From Nitricoxidireducens sp046726235 (lineage in GTDB: Bacteria > Pseudomonadota > Gammaproteobacteria > Burkholderiales > Rhodocyclaceae), in the NCBI GenBank assembly GCA_046726235.1, contig JBKPAD010000001.1, positions 310,001 to 374,000 of the forward strand: DNA of 64,000 bases, given 5' to 3'. Below the pieces are notes generated by a model. It saw only the letters and a program-made list of their open reading frames with translations, was not told the origin of the DNA and did not search any database. A program made the translations under genes and the position numbers. Below are positions 7,585 through 15,725 of this stretch, one piece after another (positions within the stretch are counted from its first letter, which is position 1; every line of letters starts with the position of its first letter).

Positions 7585-9690
7585 CTAGGCGCCGGCGAGG
7601 CCGGCGAGGAAGCCGCCGATCGCCGCCGATGGCATCGGCGCGCCGAGCAGGAAGCCCTGCGTCTCCGGGCAGCCGTTGTCGCGCAGGAAGGCGTGCTGGC
7701 CTTCGGTCTCGACGCCTTCCGCGACGATGCCGAGGCCGAGCGCCTGCGCCAGCGAAATCATCGCCCGCACGATGGCGGCGTCGTTCTCGTTCTTGTCGAC
7801 GTCGCGCACGAACAGGCGGTCGATCTTCAGACGATCGACCGCGAAAGCCTTCAGGTAGGCGAGCGAGGAATAGCCGGTGCCGAAGTCGTCGAGCGTCAGG
7901 CCGATGCCGATCGACTTCAGGCTGGCGAGGTTTGCCTTCACTTCGGGGTGGCTGCCCATCAGCAGGCTTTCGGTGATCTCGAGTTCCAGCCGCTCCGCGG
8001 CGAGGCCGGAATCGGCCAGCGCCCGCCGCACGGCCGCGGCGAGGCCGGGGTCCGAGAACTGCCGCGCCGACAGGTTCACGCCGATGCGGAACCGGCCGTG
8101 GCCTTCGTGCTCCCAGCGCTTGGCTTCGCGGCAGGCCGTGTTCAGCACCCACTCGCCGAGCGGCAGGATGAGGCCGGTTTCCTCGGCGGTGCCGATGAAT
8201 TCCTCCGGCGCCACCTGGCCGCGCGTCGGGTGGTTCCAGCGCAGCAGGGCTTCCCACACCAGGATGCGCCCGGTCGCGGCCTCGAACTGCGGCTGGAAGT
8301 GGAGCTCGAAATCGCCGGCCTCGACGCTGCGGCGCAGGTCCTGCTCGAGCTGCAGGCGCGCGCGGACGGCCTCGTTCATGGCGCCGCTGTAGAACAGCCA
8401 GGCGTTGCGCCCGCCGGCCTTGACCTGATAGAGCGCGGTGTCGGCGTTGCGCAGCAGCGTCTCGACGTCGGGGCCGTCCTGGGGATACAGCGCGATGCCG
8501 ATGCTCGGCGGCGTATGCAGGGCGTGGCCGTCGATCACCACGGGATGGTTCAGCGCCTCGCGCAGCTTGACGGCGACCGGCACGACCTCCTCGGCCGTGC
8601 GCGCGCCTTCGAGCAGGACCACGAACTCGTCGCCGCCGAGGCGCACGACGGTGTCGCTGGCGCGCACGTTGTCGACCAGACGTCGCGCCACCTCGATCAG
8701 CAGGCGGTCGCCGGTCGCGTGGCCGAGCGTGTCGTTCACGTTCTTGAAGCGGTCGAGGTCGACCATCATCAGCGCTAGGCCGGTGTCGCGCCGCCGCCCC
8801 GAGGCGATCAACTGGCGCGCCTTCGTCTCGAGCAGGCGCCGGTTCGGCAGACCGGTCAGGTGGTCGTGCTCGGCGAGGAAGCGGATGCGGTTCTCGTTTT
8901 CCTTGCGTTCGGAGATGTCCGAGAACAGCGCGACGTAATGCGTCGTGCGGCGGCACTCGTCGCGCACGGCATTGATGGTCAGCCACTTCGGGTACTCGCT
9001 GCTGTCCTTGCGCCGGTCCCACAGCTCGCCCTGCCAGTAGCCGTCCTCGAGCAGCGCCTGCCACATGTCGGCGTAGAAGCGGTCCTCCTGGCGGCCGGAC
9101 TTGAGGATGCGCGGCGTCTGGCCGATGGCTTCGTCGGGGCGAAAGCCGGTGAGCCAGGTGAAGGCAGGATTGACGGCGAGGATCGTCGCCTCGGCGTCGG
9201 TGATGACGATGGCCTCGGCGCTGAATTCGAAGACCTTGTCGGAAAGCCGCAGCTTCTCCTCCGCCGCGCGGCGCGCGCTGACGTCGCGCAGCGTCAGGAC
9301 GGCGAGCCGGTCGCCGTGGTCGACCACGGGCAGGAAGCTGAGCAGCGCATGCAAGCCTTCGGGATGGGCGCGCGTGCGTATCAGCGCCTCGAACTCGCCC
9401 TGCGCGGGCAGCGGATCGTCGCCGCCGAACGACCGGCCGCAGGCGGTCTCGGCGATGGTGACGAGATCGACCAGCGCCATGCCGGTGGCGGCACCTTCCT
9501 CGACGCCGAGCAGCCGTTCGGCCTGGGGATTCAAGTAGCGCACGCGATGCGGCAGGTCCGCTTCGAAGCCGACGACGCCCTCGGCGATGGCGCGTATCAG
9601 CGCCCGCGATACGTCCTCGGCGTCGTTGCGGGGCGGAGCCTTCCGTGCGGAATGGGCTCCGGGCGGGTTGTCAGGCAGCGGCGCAGGCAT
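7585..9690 (-). CDS. PAS-PAS-GGDEF-EAL cyclic-di-GMP signalling protein
   Basis: A 701-residue cytoplasmic protein with two PAS domains (about residues 25-120 and 145-265, the second with a PAC-like segment), a diguanylate cyclase domain (about 270-430) and an EAL phosphodiesterase domain (about 445-695). The cyclase signature VRLGGDEFVVLL is intact. So are the EAL catalytic motifs EALLRW, NLSARQ, ELEITESLL, LDDFGTGYSSL, KIDRLFV and AEGVET. It could therefore make or break c-di-GMP depending on what the PAS domains sense. No membrane segment is visible. The next upstream gene on the strand, the FixJ-type regulator, is 92 bases away. Confidence 0.92.
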   Translation of the reverse strand: MPAPLPDNPPGAHSARKAPPRNDAEDVSRALIRAIAEGVVGFEADLPHRVRYLNPQAERLLGVEEGAATGMALVDLVTIAETACGRSFGGDDPLPAQGEFEALIRTRAHPEGLHALLSFLPVVDHGDRLAVLTLRDVSARRAAEEKLRLSDKVFEFSAEAIVITDAEATILAVNPAFTWLTGFRPDEAIGQTPRILKSGRQEDRFYADMWQALLEDGYWQGELWDRRKDSSEYPKWLTINAVRDECRRTTHYVALFSDISERKENENRIRFLAEHDHLTGLPNRRLLETKARQLIASGRRRDTGLALMMVDLDRFKNVNDTLGHATGDRLLIEVARRLVDNVRASDTVVRLGGDEFVVLLEGARTAEEVVPVAVKLREALNHPVVIDGHALHTPPSIGIALYPQDGPDVETLLRNADTALYQVKAGGRNAWLFYSGAMNEAVRARLQLEQDLRRSVEAGDFELHFQPQFEAATGRILVWEALLRWNHPTRGQVAPEEFIGTAEETGLILPLGEWVLNTACREAKRWEHEGHGRFRIGVNLSARQFSDPGLAAAVRRALADSGLAAERLELEITESLLMGSHPEVKANLASLKSIGIGLTLDDFGTGYSSLAYLKAFAVDRLKIDRLFVRDVDKNENDAAIVRAMISLAQALGLGIVAEGVETEGQHAFLRDNGCPETQGFLLGAPMPSAAIGGFLAGLAGA

Positions 9691-9782
9691 CGGACAAATA
9701 TGACAAACGTGGGAGGTCGGCGAACTCTACCGGCGCGCTTGCGCTCGACAATCCGTGAAGTTTGGGATTCAACTCCGTAGAA

Positions 9783-10394
9783 CTACTTATTCCGGCCTCC
9801 GAGCAGCGCAACCAGGGCGGCCACCGTATTCACGCCCATCTTGGCGCGCACGCGCGCCCGGTGGTGTTCCGCAGTGCGCACGCTGATGTCCAGCATGCGG
9901 CCGATGTCCTTGCTGCTGCAGCCGCCGGCCATGAGTTCCATCACTTCGCGCTCGCGCGGGGTGAGCAGTTCGATGCGCGCCCGGACGGCGCTGTTGAGGT
10001 GGCGTTCGCGGCGCTGGCGCGCCGAATGCGCGAGCGCCAGGTGGATGCGGTCGAGCAGCGCCTGGCTGCCGAACGGCTTCTCGAGGAAATCGAGTGCGCC
10101 CTGGCGCATCGCCTGGACGACCATCGGAATGTCGCCGAAGCCGCTGATGAAGATGACCGGCGGCGCCTCGCCGTCGACCACGAGCTGCTCGTGGAACTTG
10201 AGGCCGTTGCCGTCGGGCAGGCGGATGTCGAGGATCAGGCAGTCGCAATCGTGGGATGACCTGTCCTTGAGGAACGCGCGGCACCCGGCATAGCCCGTGG
10301 CAGCGATGCCGACGCTCTCCGCCAGGTCGCAGATCGCCTCTCGCGTCGCATCGTCGTCGTCGACGACGATGATTTGAGGTCGTCCCTTTTTCAT
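9783..10394 (-). CDS. FixJ/NarL-type response regulator
   Basis: A 203-residue two-component regulator. The receiver domain has the acidic pocket VVDDDD (residues 10-15), the phosphoacceptor D56 in LILDIRLPDGNG, and the conserved lysine in DFLEKPF near residue 106. The C-terminal LuxR-type HTH (LTPREREVMELMAGGCSSKDIG ...) occupies about residues 138-195. The start ATG (MKKGRPQIIVV) is placed where the receiver domain begins; upstream in-frame starts only add low-complexity residues. No histidine kinase is adjacent. The divergent neighbour is the radical SAM gene, which is a possible target but only by proximity. Confidence 0.9.
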   Translation of the reverse strand: MKKGRPQIIVVDDDDATREAICDLAESVGIAATGYAGCRAFLKDRSSHDCDCLILDIRLPDGNGLKFHEQLVVDGEAPPVIFISGFGDIPMVVQAMRQGALDFLEKPFGSQALLDRIHLALAHSARQRRERHLNSAVRARIELLTPREREVMELMAGGCSSKDIGRMLDISVRTAEHHRARVRAKMGVNTVAALVALLGGRNK

Positions 10395-10516
10395 CTTCGT
10401 ACCCCGGTGCCTTCTCGTCGCTCGCTTGGAAGAGAAGTCCTCCCACACCTGCCTTTGTTCTATAGCACACGAGCATGAAGATAATAACCGCTTCATTGGA
10501 GCGGCTTTAGGCCGGC

Positions 10517-10544
10517 TTGACAGGCCGGGGCAGTCGAGTACAGT
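10517..10544 (+). promoter_or_regulatory. Candidate sigma-70 promoter of the radical SAM gene
   Basis: A perfect -35 TTGACA (10517-10522) is followed after 16 bases by TACAGT (10539-10544), a 4/6 match to the -10 element. The predicted start near 10551 gives a leader of about 43 bases before the radical SAM ATG. It was identified by eye and no start-site data are available. Confidence 0.5.
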
Positions 10545-10593
10545 CCGCGCCCATGCCGGCCGCAGAGCCGGCGCCCTCGACTCACTCCGCAAT

Positions 10594-11760
10594 ATGACCA
10601 CCGTTTCCGTCACTCCGGCGATCGCGCCGAACCGCGACGCCGACCCCATCGTCGGCGGCCGCGTCGAACTGCAGCTGCTGACCACGCTCAAGTGCAACCT
10701 CAAGTGCACTTATTGCTCGCTCGGCGTCGGCGAGGTGCTCGGCTCGCAGACCGAGCTCAAGTACGACATCGAGCAGCTCGCCGCCTTCGTCGAGCGGCAT
10801 CTCGCCGGCAAGGAGGTCTACGTCACCTTCTACGGCGGCGAGCCGACGCTCAACCTCGGCATGATGAAGTCGGTCATGCAGCGCTTCCCCGAGTTCCGCT
10901 ACCAGCTGCAGACCAACGGCACGCTGCTCGACAACCTGCCCGACTGGATGCTGGCGCGCTTCTCGAACGTGCTCGTCTCGATCGACGGCGGCGAGCGGAC
11001 CACCGACGGCTATCGCGGCCGCGGCATCTACCGCCAGGTGATCGGCAACCTCAACAAGGTGCATGAGCGCGTCGGCGGCACCATCACGGCGCGCGTCACC
11101 TGGGGCAATCCGGACACGACCTTCGAGGAGATCGACGAGCTCGTCACGGCGGTCGACGCCTTCGACTATGTGTATTGGCAGTTCGTCGCCGACGAGATGT
11201 ATGGCGACGACTCGGTCTACAAGCGCAAGCGCGTGCTCGAGCGCCTGGTCGCGCGCTTCTTCGCCTCCGGCGAGGAACTCTATCCGCTGATCCCGCTGAT
11301 GGGCATCGTGCGCAACAAGGTGATGCCGACGCGCGCGCAGGAGCTCTACGCGGGCCAGACGCAGTGCCGCGTGTCGACGCACCTGATCAACGTCATGCCC
11401 GACGGCAAGATCTTCCCCTGCCCCGACATGATGTACGCGCCCGACATGCAGATGGGCGAGGTCCAGGGCAACTGGCTGAAGAAGAGCCCGCTGCAGCCGA
11501 CGGCCGCGATGCCCTGCGAAGGCTGCGAGGCGTTCTCGTGGTGCCGGCGCAACTGCATGAAGAACCTGCACCTCGGCTACGTCCGGAACGACCTGCGTTA
11601 CCGCGCCAACGTCGTCGAGCCGATCTGCGAGCTGCTGAAGTTCCTCGGCCGCGAGATCGACAAGCACGATCCGCATGCGTGGTTTGCGCGCCTGCCGCTG
11701 CCGGCGCGCAAGCGTTTGCTCGACGCCGAGGTCTACGAGTACGTCGAGATCATGCCCTGA
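10594..11760 (+). CDS. Radical SAM/SPASM enzyme, probable peptide or protein maturase
   Basis: A 388-residue radical SAM protein. The 4Fe-4S/SAM motif is CNLKCTYC (C34, C38, C41), followed by the glycine-rich FYGGEPTLN near residue 92. The C-terminal region has the cysteine pattern of a SPASM domain (CRVS..., CPDMM, PCEGCEAF, WCRRNC), the auxiliary-cluster type used by enzymes that modify peptides or partner proteins. From memory it resembles a group named CbpB, proposed to act on a short encoded peptide, but I cannot verify this. No clear precursor gene is adjacent; the only candidate is a 14-codon reading frame (10553-10597) whose stop overlaps this start as ATGA. The substrate is unknown. 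Confidence 0.85.
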   Translation: MTTVSVTPAIAPNRDADPIVGGRVELQLLTTLKCNLKCTYCSLGVGEVLGSQTELKYDIEQLAAFVERHLAGKEVYVTFYGGEPTLNLGMMKSVMQRFPEFRYQLQTNGTLLDNLPDWMLARFSNVLVSIDGGERTTDGYRGRGIYRQVIGNLNKVHERVGGTITARVTWGNPDTTFEEIDELVTAVDAFDYVYWQFVADEMYGDDSVYKRKRVLERLVARFFASGEELYPLIPLMGIVRNKVMPTRAQELYAGQTQCRVSTHLINVMPDGKIFPCPDMMYAPDMQMGEVQGNWLKKSPLQPTAAMPCEGCEAFSWCRRNCMKNLHLGYVRNDLRYRANVVEPICELLKFLGREIDKHDPHAWFARLPLPARKRLLDAEVYEYVEIMP

Positions 11761-11788
11761 GGCCGCGTCGGCACGGTATGCTGCGTCA

Positions 11789-13063
11789 ATGCCGTCGTCC
11801 GCACCGCTAGCCCCTGCCCTTTCCGCCGCCGCCAAGGCGGTCGCCGGCGTCATCGCCGGCCGCAACCTCGATGCCGTCCTTGCCGCCGCGCGGCTCTCCG
11901 GCGCCACGCGCGCGGCCGCGCAAAGCCTCGCCTATGGCGCGCTGCGCCGCTACGGCCGCGGCGACTTCCACCTCGGCCGGCTCATGGAACGGCCGCTCGC
12001 AGATCCCGTCGTGCGCGGGCTGCTGCTCGCGGCGCTGCATCGCCTCGACGAGCGTCCGGCCGACAGTCACACGACCGTGGATCAGGCGGTGCGCGCCGCG
12101 GAAGGCATCGCCAGCGGCAAGTTCAAGGGCCTCGTCAACGGCGTGCTGCGCAACTATCTGCGCCGCCGCGAAGAGCTCGAGGCGGCCGCGCAAGCCGACG
12201 ACGTGGCGCGCTTCCAGCATCCGCGCTGGTGGCTCGACCAGCTGATCACCGCCTGGCCGGGCGACTGGCAGTCGATCGCGCAAGCCGGCAACGGCCATCC
12301 GCCGATGTGCCTGCGCGTCAATCGCCGTCACGGCGACGCGGCGGCGTACGTCGCCGAGCTGGCCGCCGCAGGCATCGGCGCGCGCGCGCTCGACGACCAG
12401 GCGGTCCTGCTCGAGAAGCCGGTCGGCGTCGATCGCCTGCCCGGTTTCACGGAAGGACGTGTCTCGGTGCAGGACGCCGGGGCGCAGCAGGCGGCGCGGC
12501 TGCTCGATGCGCGCGACGGCATGCGCGTGCTCGATGCCTGCGCCGCGCCCGGCGGCAAGACCTGCCACGTGCTCGAGCTCGCCGACGTCGACATGACGGC
12601 GCTCGAGGTGGATGCGACCCGCGCCGGCCGCATCGACGGGAACCTCGCGCGCCTCGGCCAGCGCGCCGACGTGCGCGTCGGCGACGCGCGCCGGCTCGAC
12701 GCCTGGTGGGACGGGCGCCCCTTCGACCGCATCCTCGCCGACGTGCCCTGTTCGGCCAGCGGTGTCGCGCGCCGGCATCCCGACAGCAAGTGGCTGCGCC
12801 GTCCCGGCGACATCGACAACTTCGCCGCGACGCAGGCGCAAATCCTTGATTCCTTGTGGCAAGCGCTGGCACCCGGTGGCAGAATGCTCTACTGCACGTG
12901 TTCCGTGTTTCCGAGGGAGAATTCGCAGCAGGCGGCGGCCTTCACCGCCCGCCACAAGAATGTCGTTCGCCTGCCGACGGGCGGACGCGAAAACGAATGG
13001 CAGCTGCTGCCAGGCGCCGAACATGACGGTTTCTATTACGCCCTGCTTGAAAAGACTGCTTGA
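11789..13063 (+). CDS. rsmB: 16S rRNA (cytosine-967-C5)-methyltransferase
   Basis: A 424-residue RsmB/Sun protein. An N-terminal NusB-like RNA-binding domain (residues about 5-140) precedes the SAM-dependent methyltransferase domain. The SAM-binding motif DACAAPGGKTCHVLEL is near residue 250. The two active-site cysteines are C321 in DVPCSASG and C371 in the TCS motif; in this family the second is the nucleophile that attacks C6 of the target cytosine. The start at MPSSAPLAP is the first plausible ATG after the radical SAM gene. The 3' end overlaps the DUF4390 gene, and in related genomes rsmB, DUF4390 and ntrYX travel together. Confidence 0.95.
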   Translation: MPSSAPLAPALSAAAKAVAGVIAGRNLDAVLAAARLSGATRAAAQSLAYGALRRYGRGDFHLGRLMERPLADPVVRGLLLAALHRLDERPADSHTTVDQAVRAAEGIASGKFKGLVNGVLRNYLRRREELEAAAQADDVARFQHPRWWLDQLITAWPGDWQSIAQAGNGHPPMCLRVNRRHGDAAAYVAELAAAGIGARALDDQAVLLEKPVGVDRLPGFTEGRVSVQDAGAQQAARLLDARDGMRVLDACAAPGGKTCHVLELADVDMTALEVDATRAGRIDGNLARLGQRADVRVGDARRLDAWWDGRPFDRILADVPCSASGVARRHPDSKWLRRPGDIDNFAATQAQILDSLWQALAPGGRMLYCTCSVFPRENSQQAAAFTARHKNVVRLPTGGRENEWQLLPGAEHDGFYYALLEKTA

Positions 13064-13604
13064 CGCCTGCCTCGTCGCCTGGCTGCTGCTGGCGACGGCG
13101 CTCGTCCAGGCCGGCAGCATCGAGCCGAAGCAGGCGTCGCTGTCGTTGACTGACGACGGCTACGCGCTCTCCGCGGAGTTCGCCGTCGACCTCGGGCCGC
13201 GGCTGGAGGAAGCCGTCGCGCGCGGCGTGCCGCTCTACTTCGTGCTCGAGTTCGACCTGCGGCGCCCGCGCTGGTACTGGGCGAGCGAGCACGTCGCCGG
13301 GCGCCGCGTCGAATACAAGCTCGCCTACAACGCGCTGACGCGCCAGTACCGCCTGTCGGCCGGCGGCCTGCACCAGACCTTCGCCAGCCTGGCCGATGCG
13401 TTGCGCGTGATCGCCCGCGTCGGCGCGCTGCACATCGTCGACAAGGGCGTGCTCAAGGCGGGCGAGACCTACGAGGCCGCGCTGCGCCTGTCGCTCGACC
13501 GCGGGCAGCTGCCGAAGCCGCTGCAGGTCGACGCGCTCGCGAATCGCGACTGGCAGGTCGACGCCACCGTGCAGCGCTGGCAGTTCACGGCCGGGGACAA
13601 ATGA
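13023..13604 (+). CDS. DUF4390 exported protein
   Basis: A protein of about 193 residues matching the DUF4390 family, which is characteristically placed between rsmB and the ntrY-like kinase gene in betaproteobacteria. A signal-peptide-like segment (KRLLDACLVAWLLLATALVQA) is followed by a beta-rich domain with RPRWYWASEHVAGRR. Its function is unknown; the linkage suggests an envelope input to the adjacent kinase, which is inference. The ATG used here overlaps rsmB by 41 bases. A TTG at 13047 would start exactly at the signal peptide and is an equally good alternative. Confidence 0.8.
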   Translation: MTVSITPCLKRLLDACLVAWLLLATALVQAGSIEPKQASLSLTDDGYALSAEFAVDLGPRLEEAVARGVPLYFVLEFDLRRPRWYWASEHVAGRRVEYKLAYNALTRQYRLSAGGLHQTFASLADALRVIARVGALHIVDKGVLKAGETYEAALRLSLDRGQLPKPLQVDALANRDWQVDATVQRWQFTAGDK

Positions 13605-13608
13605 AGCC

Positions 13609-15714
13609 GTGAAGATCGCGCTCTTCGTCCTCGCCGCCTTCGGCGCCATGCTGCTGTTCCTGCTGGCGACGGCCAGCGCCAATACCGCCTGGTTCGCGCG
13701 CAATTACCCGGTGCTGCTCGGCTTCAACGCGCTCGCCGCGGTCGCGTTGTTCGGCCTCGTCTCGCTGCAGTTGCGTGCGCTCTGGCGCGACCATCGCAGC
13801 GGCGTGTTCGGCTCCAAGCTCAAGTTGCGCCTGCTGGCGATGCTGGCCCTGATGGCCGTGCTTCCCGGCGTGCTCGTCTATGGCGTCTCGATGCAGTTCG
13901 CCGTCAAGAGCATCGACTCCTGGTTCGACGTGCGCGTCGACAGCGCGCTCGAGGACGGCCTCAGCCTCGGCCGCACCGTGCTCGACACGCTGCAGGGCGA
14001 GCTGCTCGAGAAGTCGCGCAACCTCGCGCTCGACCTCGGCGATCCGGCCAGCGTGCGGCCGTCGCAGCTCAACCGCTTGCGCGAGCAGGCCGGCGTGCAC
14101 AGCGCGACGCTGGTCGCCGTGTCTGGCCGCGTCCTGCTGCACAGCTCGGCCGACGTCGACATGCTGCTGCCGGTGCCGCCGGCGCCGGCGGAACTGCGCC
14201 AGGCGCGCCAGGGCCGCGGGCTGACGCTGGTCGAGGGCGATGCCGCCACCGGCCTGGTGCTGCGCGCGCTGGTTCCGGTTCCCGGCCAGTCGCTCGGCGA
14301 CGAGCCGCGCGTGCTGCAGCTGAGCCAGCCGGTGCCCGGCGCGATCGCGCGCAGTGCCGACTCCGTGGCCGCCGCCTACCGCGACTACCAGGAGCTGCAG
14401 CTCGGCAAGGAAGGCCTCAAGCGCATCTACACCCTGACGCTCACCTTCACGCTGCTGCTGGCGCTGTTCGCCGCCGTCGCGCTCGCCTTCTTCCTCGCCG
14501 AGCGCCTCGCGCGCCCGCTGCTGATCCTCGCCGAAGGCACGCAGGCGGTCGCCGCCGGCGACTTCACGCCGCGCACGGCGCTCGAGACGCACGATGAACT
14601 CGGCGTGCTGACGCAGTCGTTCAGCAAGATGACGCGCCAGCTCGACGAGGCGCGCCGCGAGACCGAGCGCCACCGCAGCCAGCTCGAGGCGACCAGCGCC
14701 TACCTGGAGAGCGTGCTCGCCAACCTTTCCGCCGGCGTGCTCGCCTTCGACGCCGGATTCCGCCTGCGCGCCGCCAACCGCGGCGCGATGGCCATCCTCG
14801 GCGACGATCTCGCGGGCAGCGAGGAAGTGCCGCTCGAGCAATGGACGCGCCACGCCGCCTTCGCCGCCGCCGTCGCCGCCGGCTTCCGCGAGCGCGGCGC
14901 CGAGTGGCAGCAACAGCTCGAGCTCGGCGGCGACGCGGCGACGCAGCAGACGCTGCTGCTGCGCGGCTCGACGCTGACCGAGGGCGACGGCGGCTACGTC
15001 GTCGTCTTCGACGACATCACGCACCTGATCTCGGCGCAGCGATCCGCCGCCTGGGGCGAAGTCGCCCAGCGCCTCGCCCACGAGATCAAGAACCCGCTGA
15101 CGCCGATCCAGCTCTCGGCCGAGCGCTTGCAGCTCAAGCTCGCCGACAAGCTCGACCCGGCCGCGCGGGAAATGCTCGAGCGCTCGACGCGGACCATCGT
15201 CAATCAGGTCGAGGCCATGAAGAACATGGTCAACGACTTCCGCGAATATGCCAAGACGCCGCCGCCGGAGCTCGCCGCGCTCGACCTCAACGCCCTCGTG
15301 CGCGAACTGCTCGACCTCTACCAGTCCGCCGGCACGCCGCTGGTCGTCGAGCTCGCCGACGAATTGCCGCCGGTGATCGCCGACGGCAAGCAGCTGCGCC
15401 AGGTGCTGCACAACCTGATCAAGAACGCCCGCGAGGCCTCCGCCGAGCCCGGCGCCCCCGCGCCCGAGATCACGGTGACGACGCGGCGCGACGACAAGCG
15501 CGCGGTGCTCGCCGTCTGCGATCGCGGCGCCGGTTTTCCGCCGCAGATCCTCGCCCGCGCCTTCGAGCCCTACGTGACGACCAAGGCCAAGGGCACGGGG
15601 CTCGGGCTGGCGATCGTCAAGAAGATCGTCGACGAGCATCGCGGCGACATCAAGCTCGCGAACCGCGAAGGCGGCGGCGCGCAAATTTCGATTCGGCTGC
15701 CGCTGGCAGCGTAG
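13609..15714 (+). CDS. ntrY: NtrY-type membrane sensor histidine kinase
   Basis: A 701-residue kinase. The N-terminus has several membrane helices (about residues 1-25, 33-52 and 68-88). A periplasmic sensing region follows to about residue 270, then another helix (LTFTLLLALFAAVALAFFLA), a HAMP domain (about 300-352), a PAS domain (about 365-475), and the kinase core. The phosphorylated histidine is H491 in LAHEIKNPLTP. The N box (NLIKNAREAS), the G1 box and the G2 box (KGTGLGLAIVKKI) are all intact. Translation starts at GTG. The stop lies 11 bases before the NtrX-like regulator. NtrYX systems are linked to nitrogen, redox and envelope control; which applies here is not visible. Confidence 0.92.
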   Translation: MKIALFVLAAFGAMLLFLLATASANTAWFARNYPVLLGFNALAAVALFGLVSLQLRALWRDHRSGVFGSKLKLRLLAMLALMAVLPGVLVYGVSMQFAVKSIDSWFDVRVDSALEDGLSLGRTVLDTLQGELLEKSRNLALDLGDPASVRPSQLNRLREQAGVHSATLVAVSGRVLLHSSADVDMLLPVPPAPAELRQARQGRGLTLVEGDAATGLVLRALVPVPGQSLGDEPRVLQLSQPVPGAIARSADSVAAAYRDYQELQLGKEGLKRIYTLTLTFTLLLALFAAVALAFFLAERLARPLLILAEGTQAVAAGDFTPRTALETHDELGVLTQSFSKMTRQLDEARRETERHRSQLEATSAYLESVLANLSAGVLAFDAGFRLRAANRGAMAILGDDLAGSEEVPLEQWTRHAAFAAAVAAGFRERGAEWQQQLELGGDAATQQTLLLRGSTLTEGDGGYVVVFDDITHLISAQRSAAWGEVAQRLAHEIKNPLTPIQLSAERLQLKLADKLDPAAREMLERSTRTIVNQVEAMKNMVNDFREYAKTPPPELAALDLNALVRELLDLYQSAGTPLVVELADELPPVIADGKQLRQVLHNLIKNAREASAEPGAPAPEITVTTRRDDKRAVLAVCDRGAGFPPQILARAFEPYVTTKAKGTGLGLAIVKKIVDEHRGDIKLANREGGGAQISIRLPLAA

Positions 15715-15725
15715 GAAAGACAGAC

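Noticed and set aside
10475..10510. 11-codon frame (MKIITASLERL) upstream of the radical SAM gene as a peptide precursor
   Set aside because: It lies upstream of the predicted promoter and has no ribosome-binding site.
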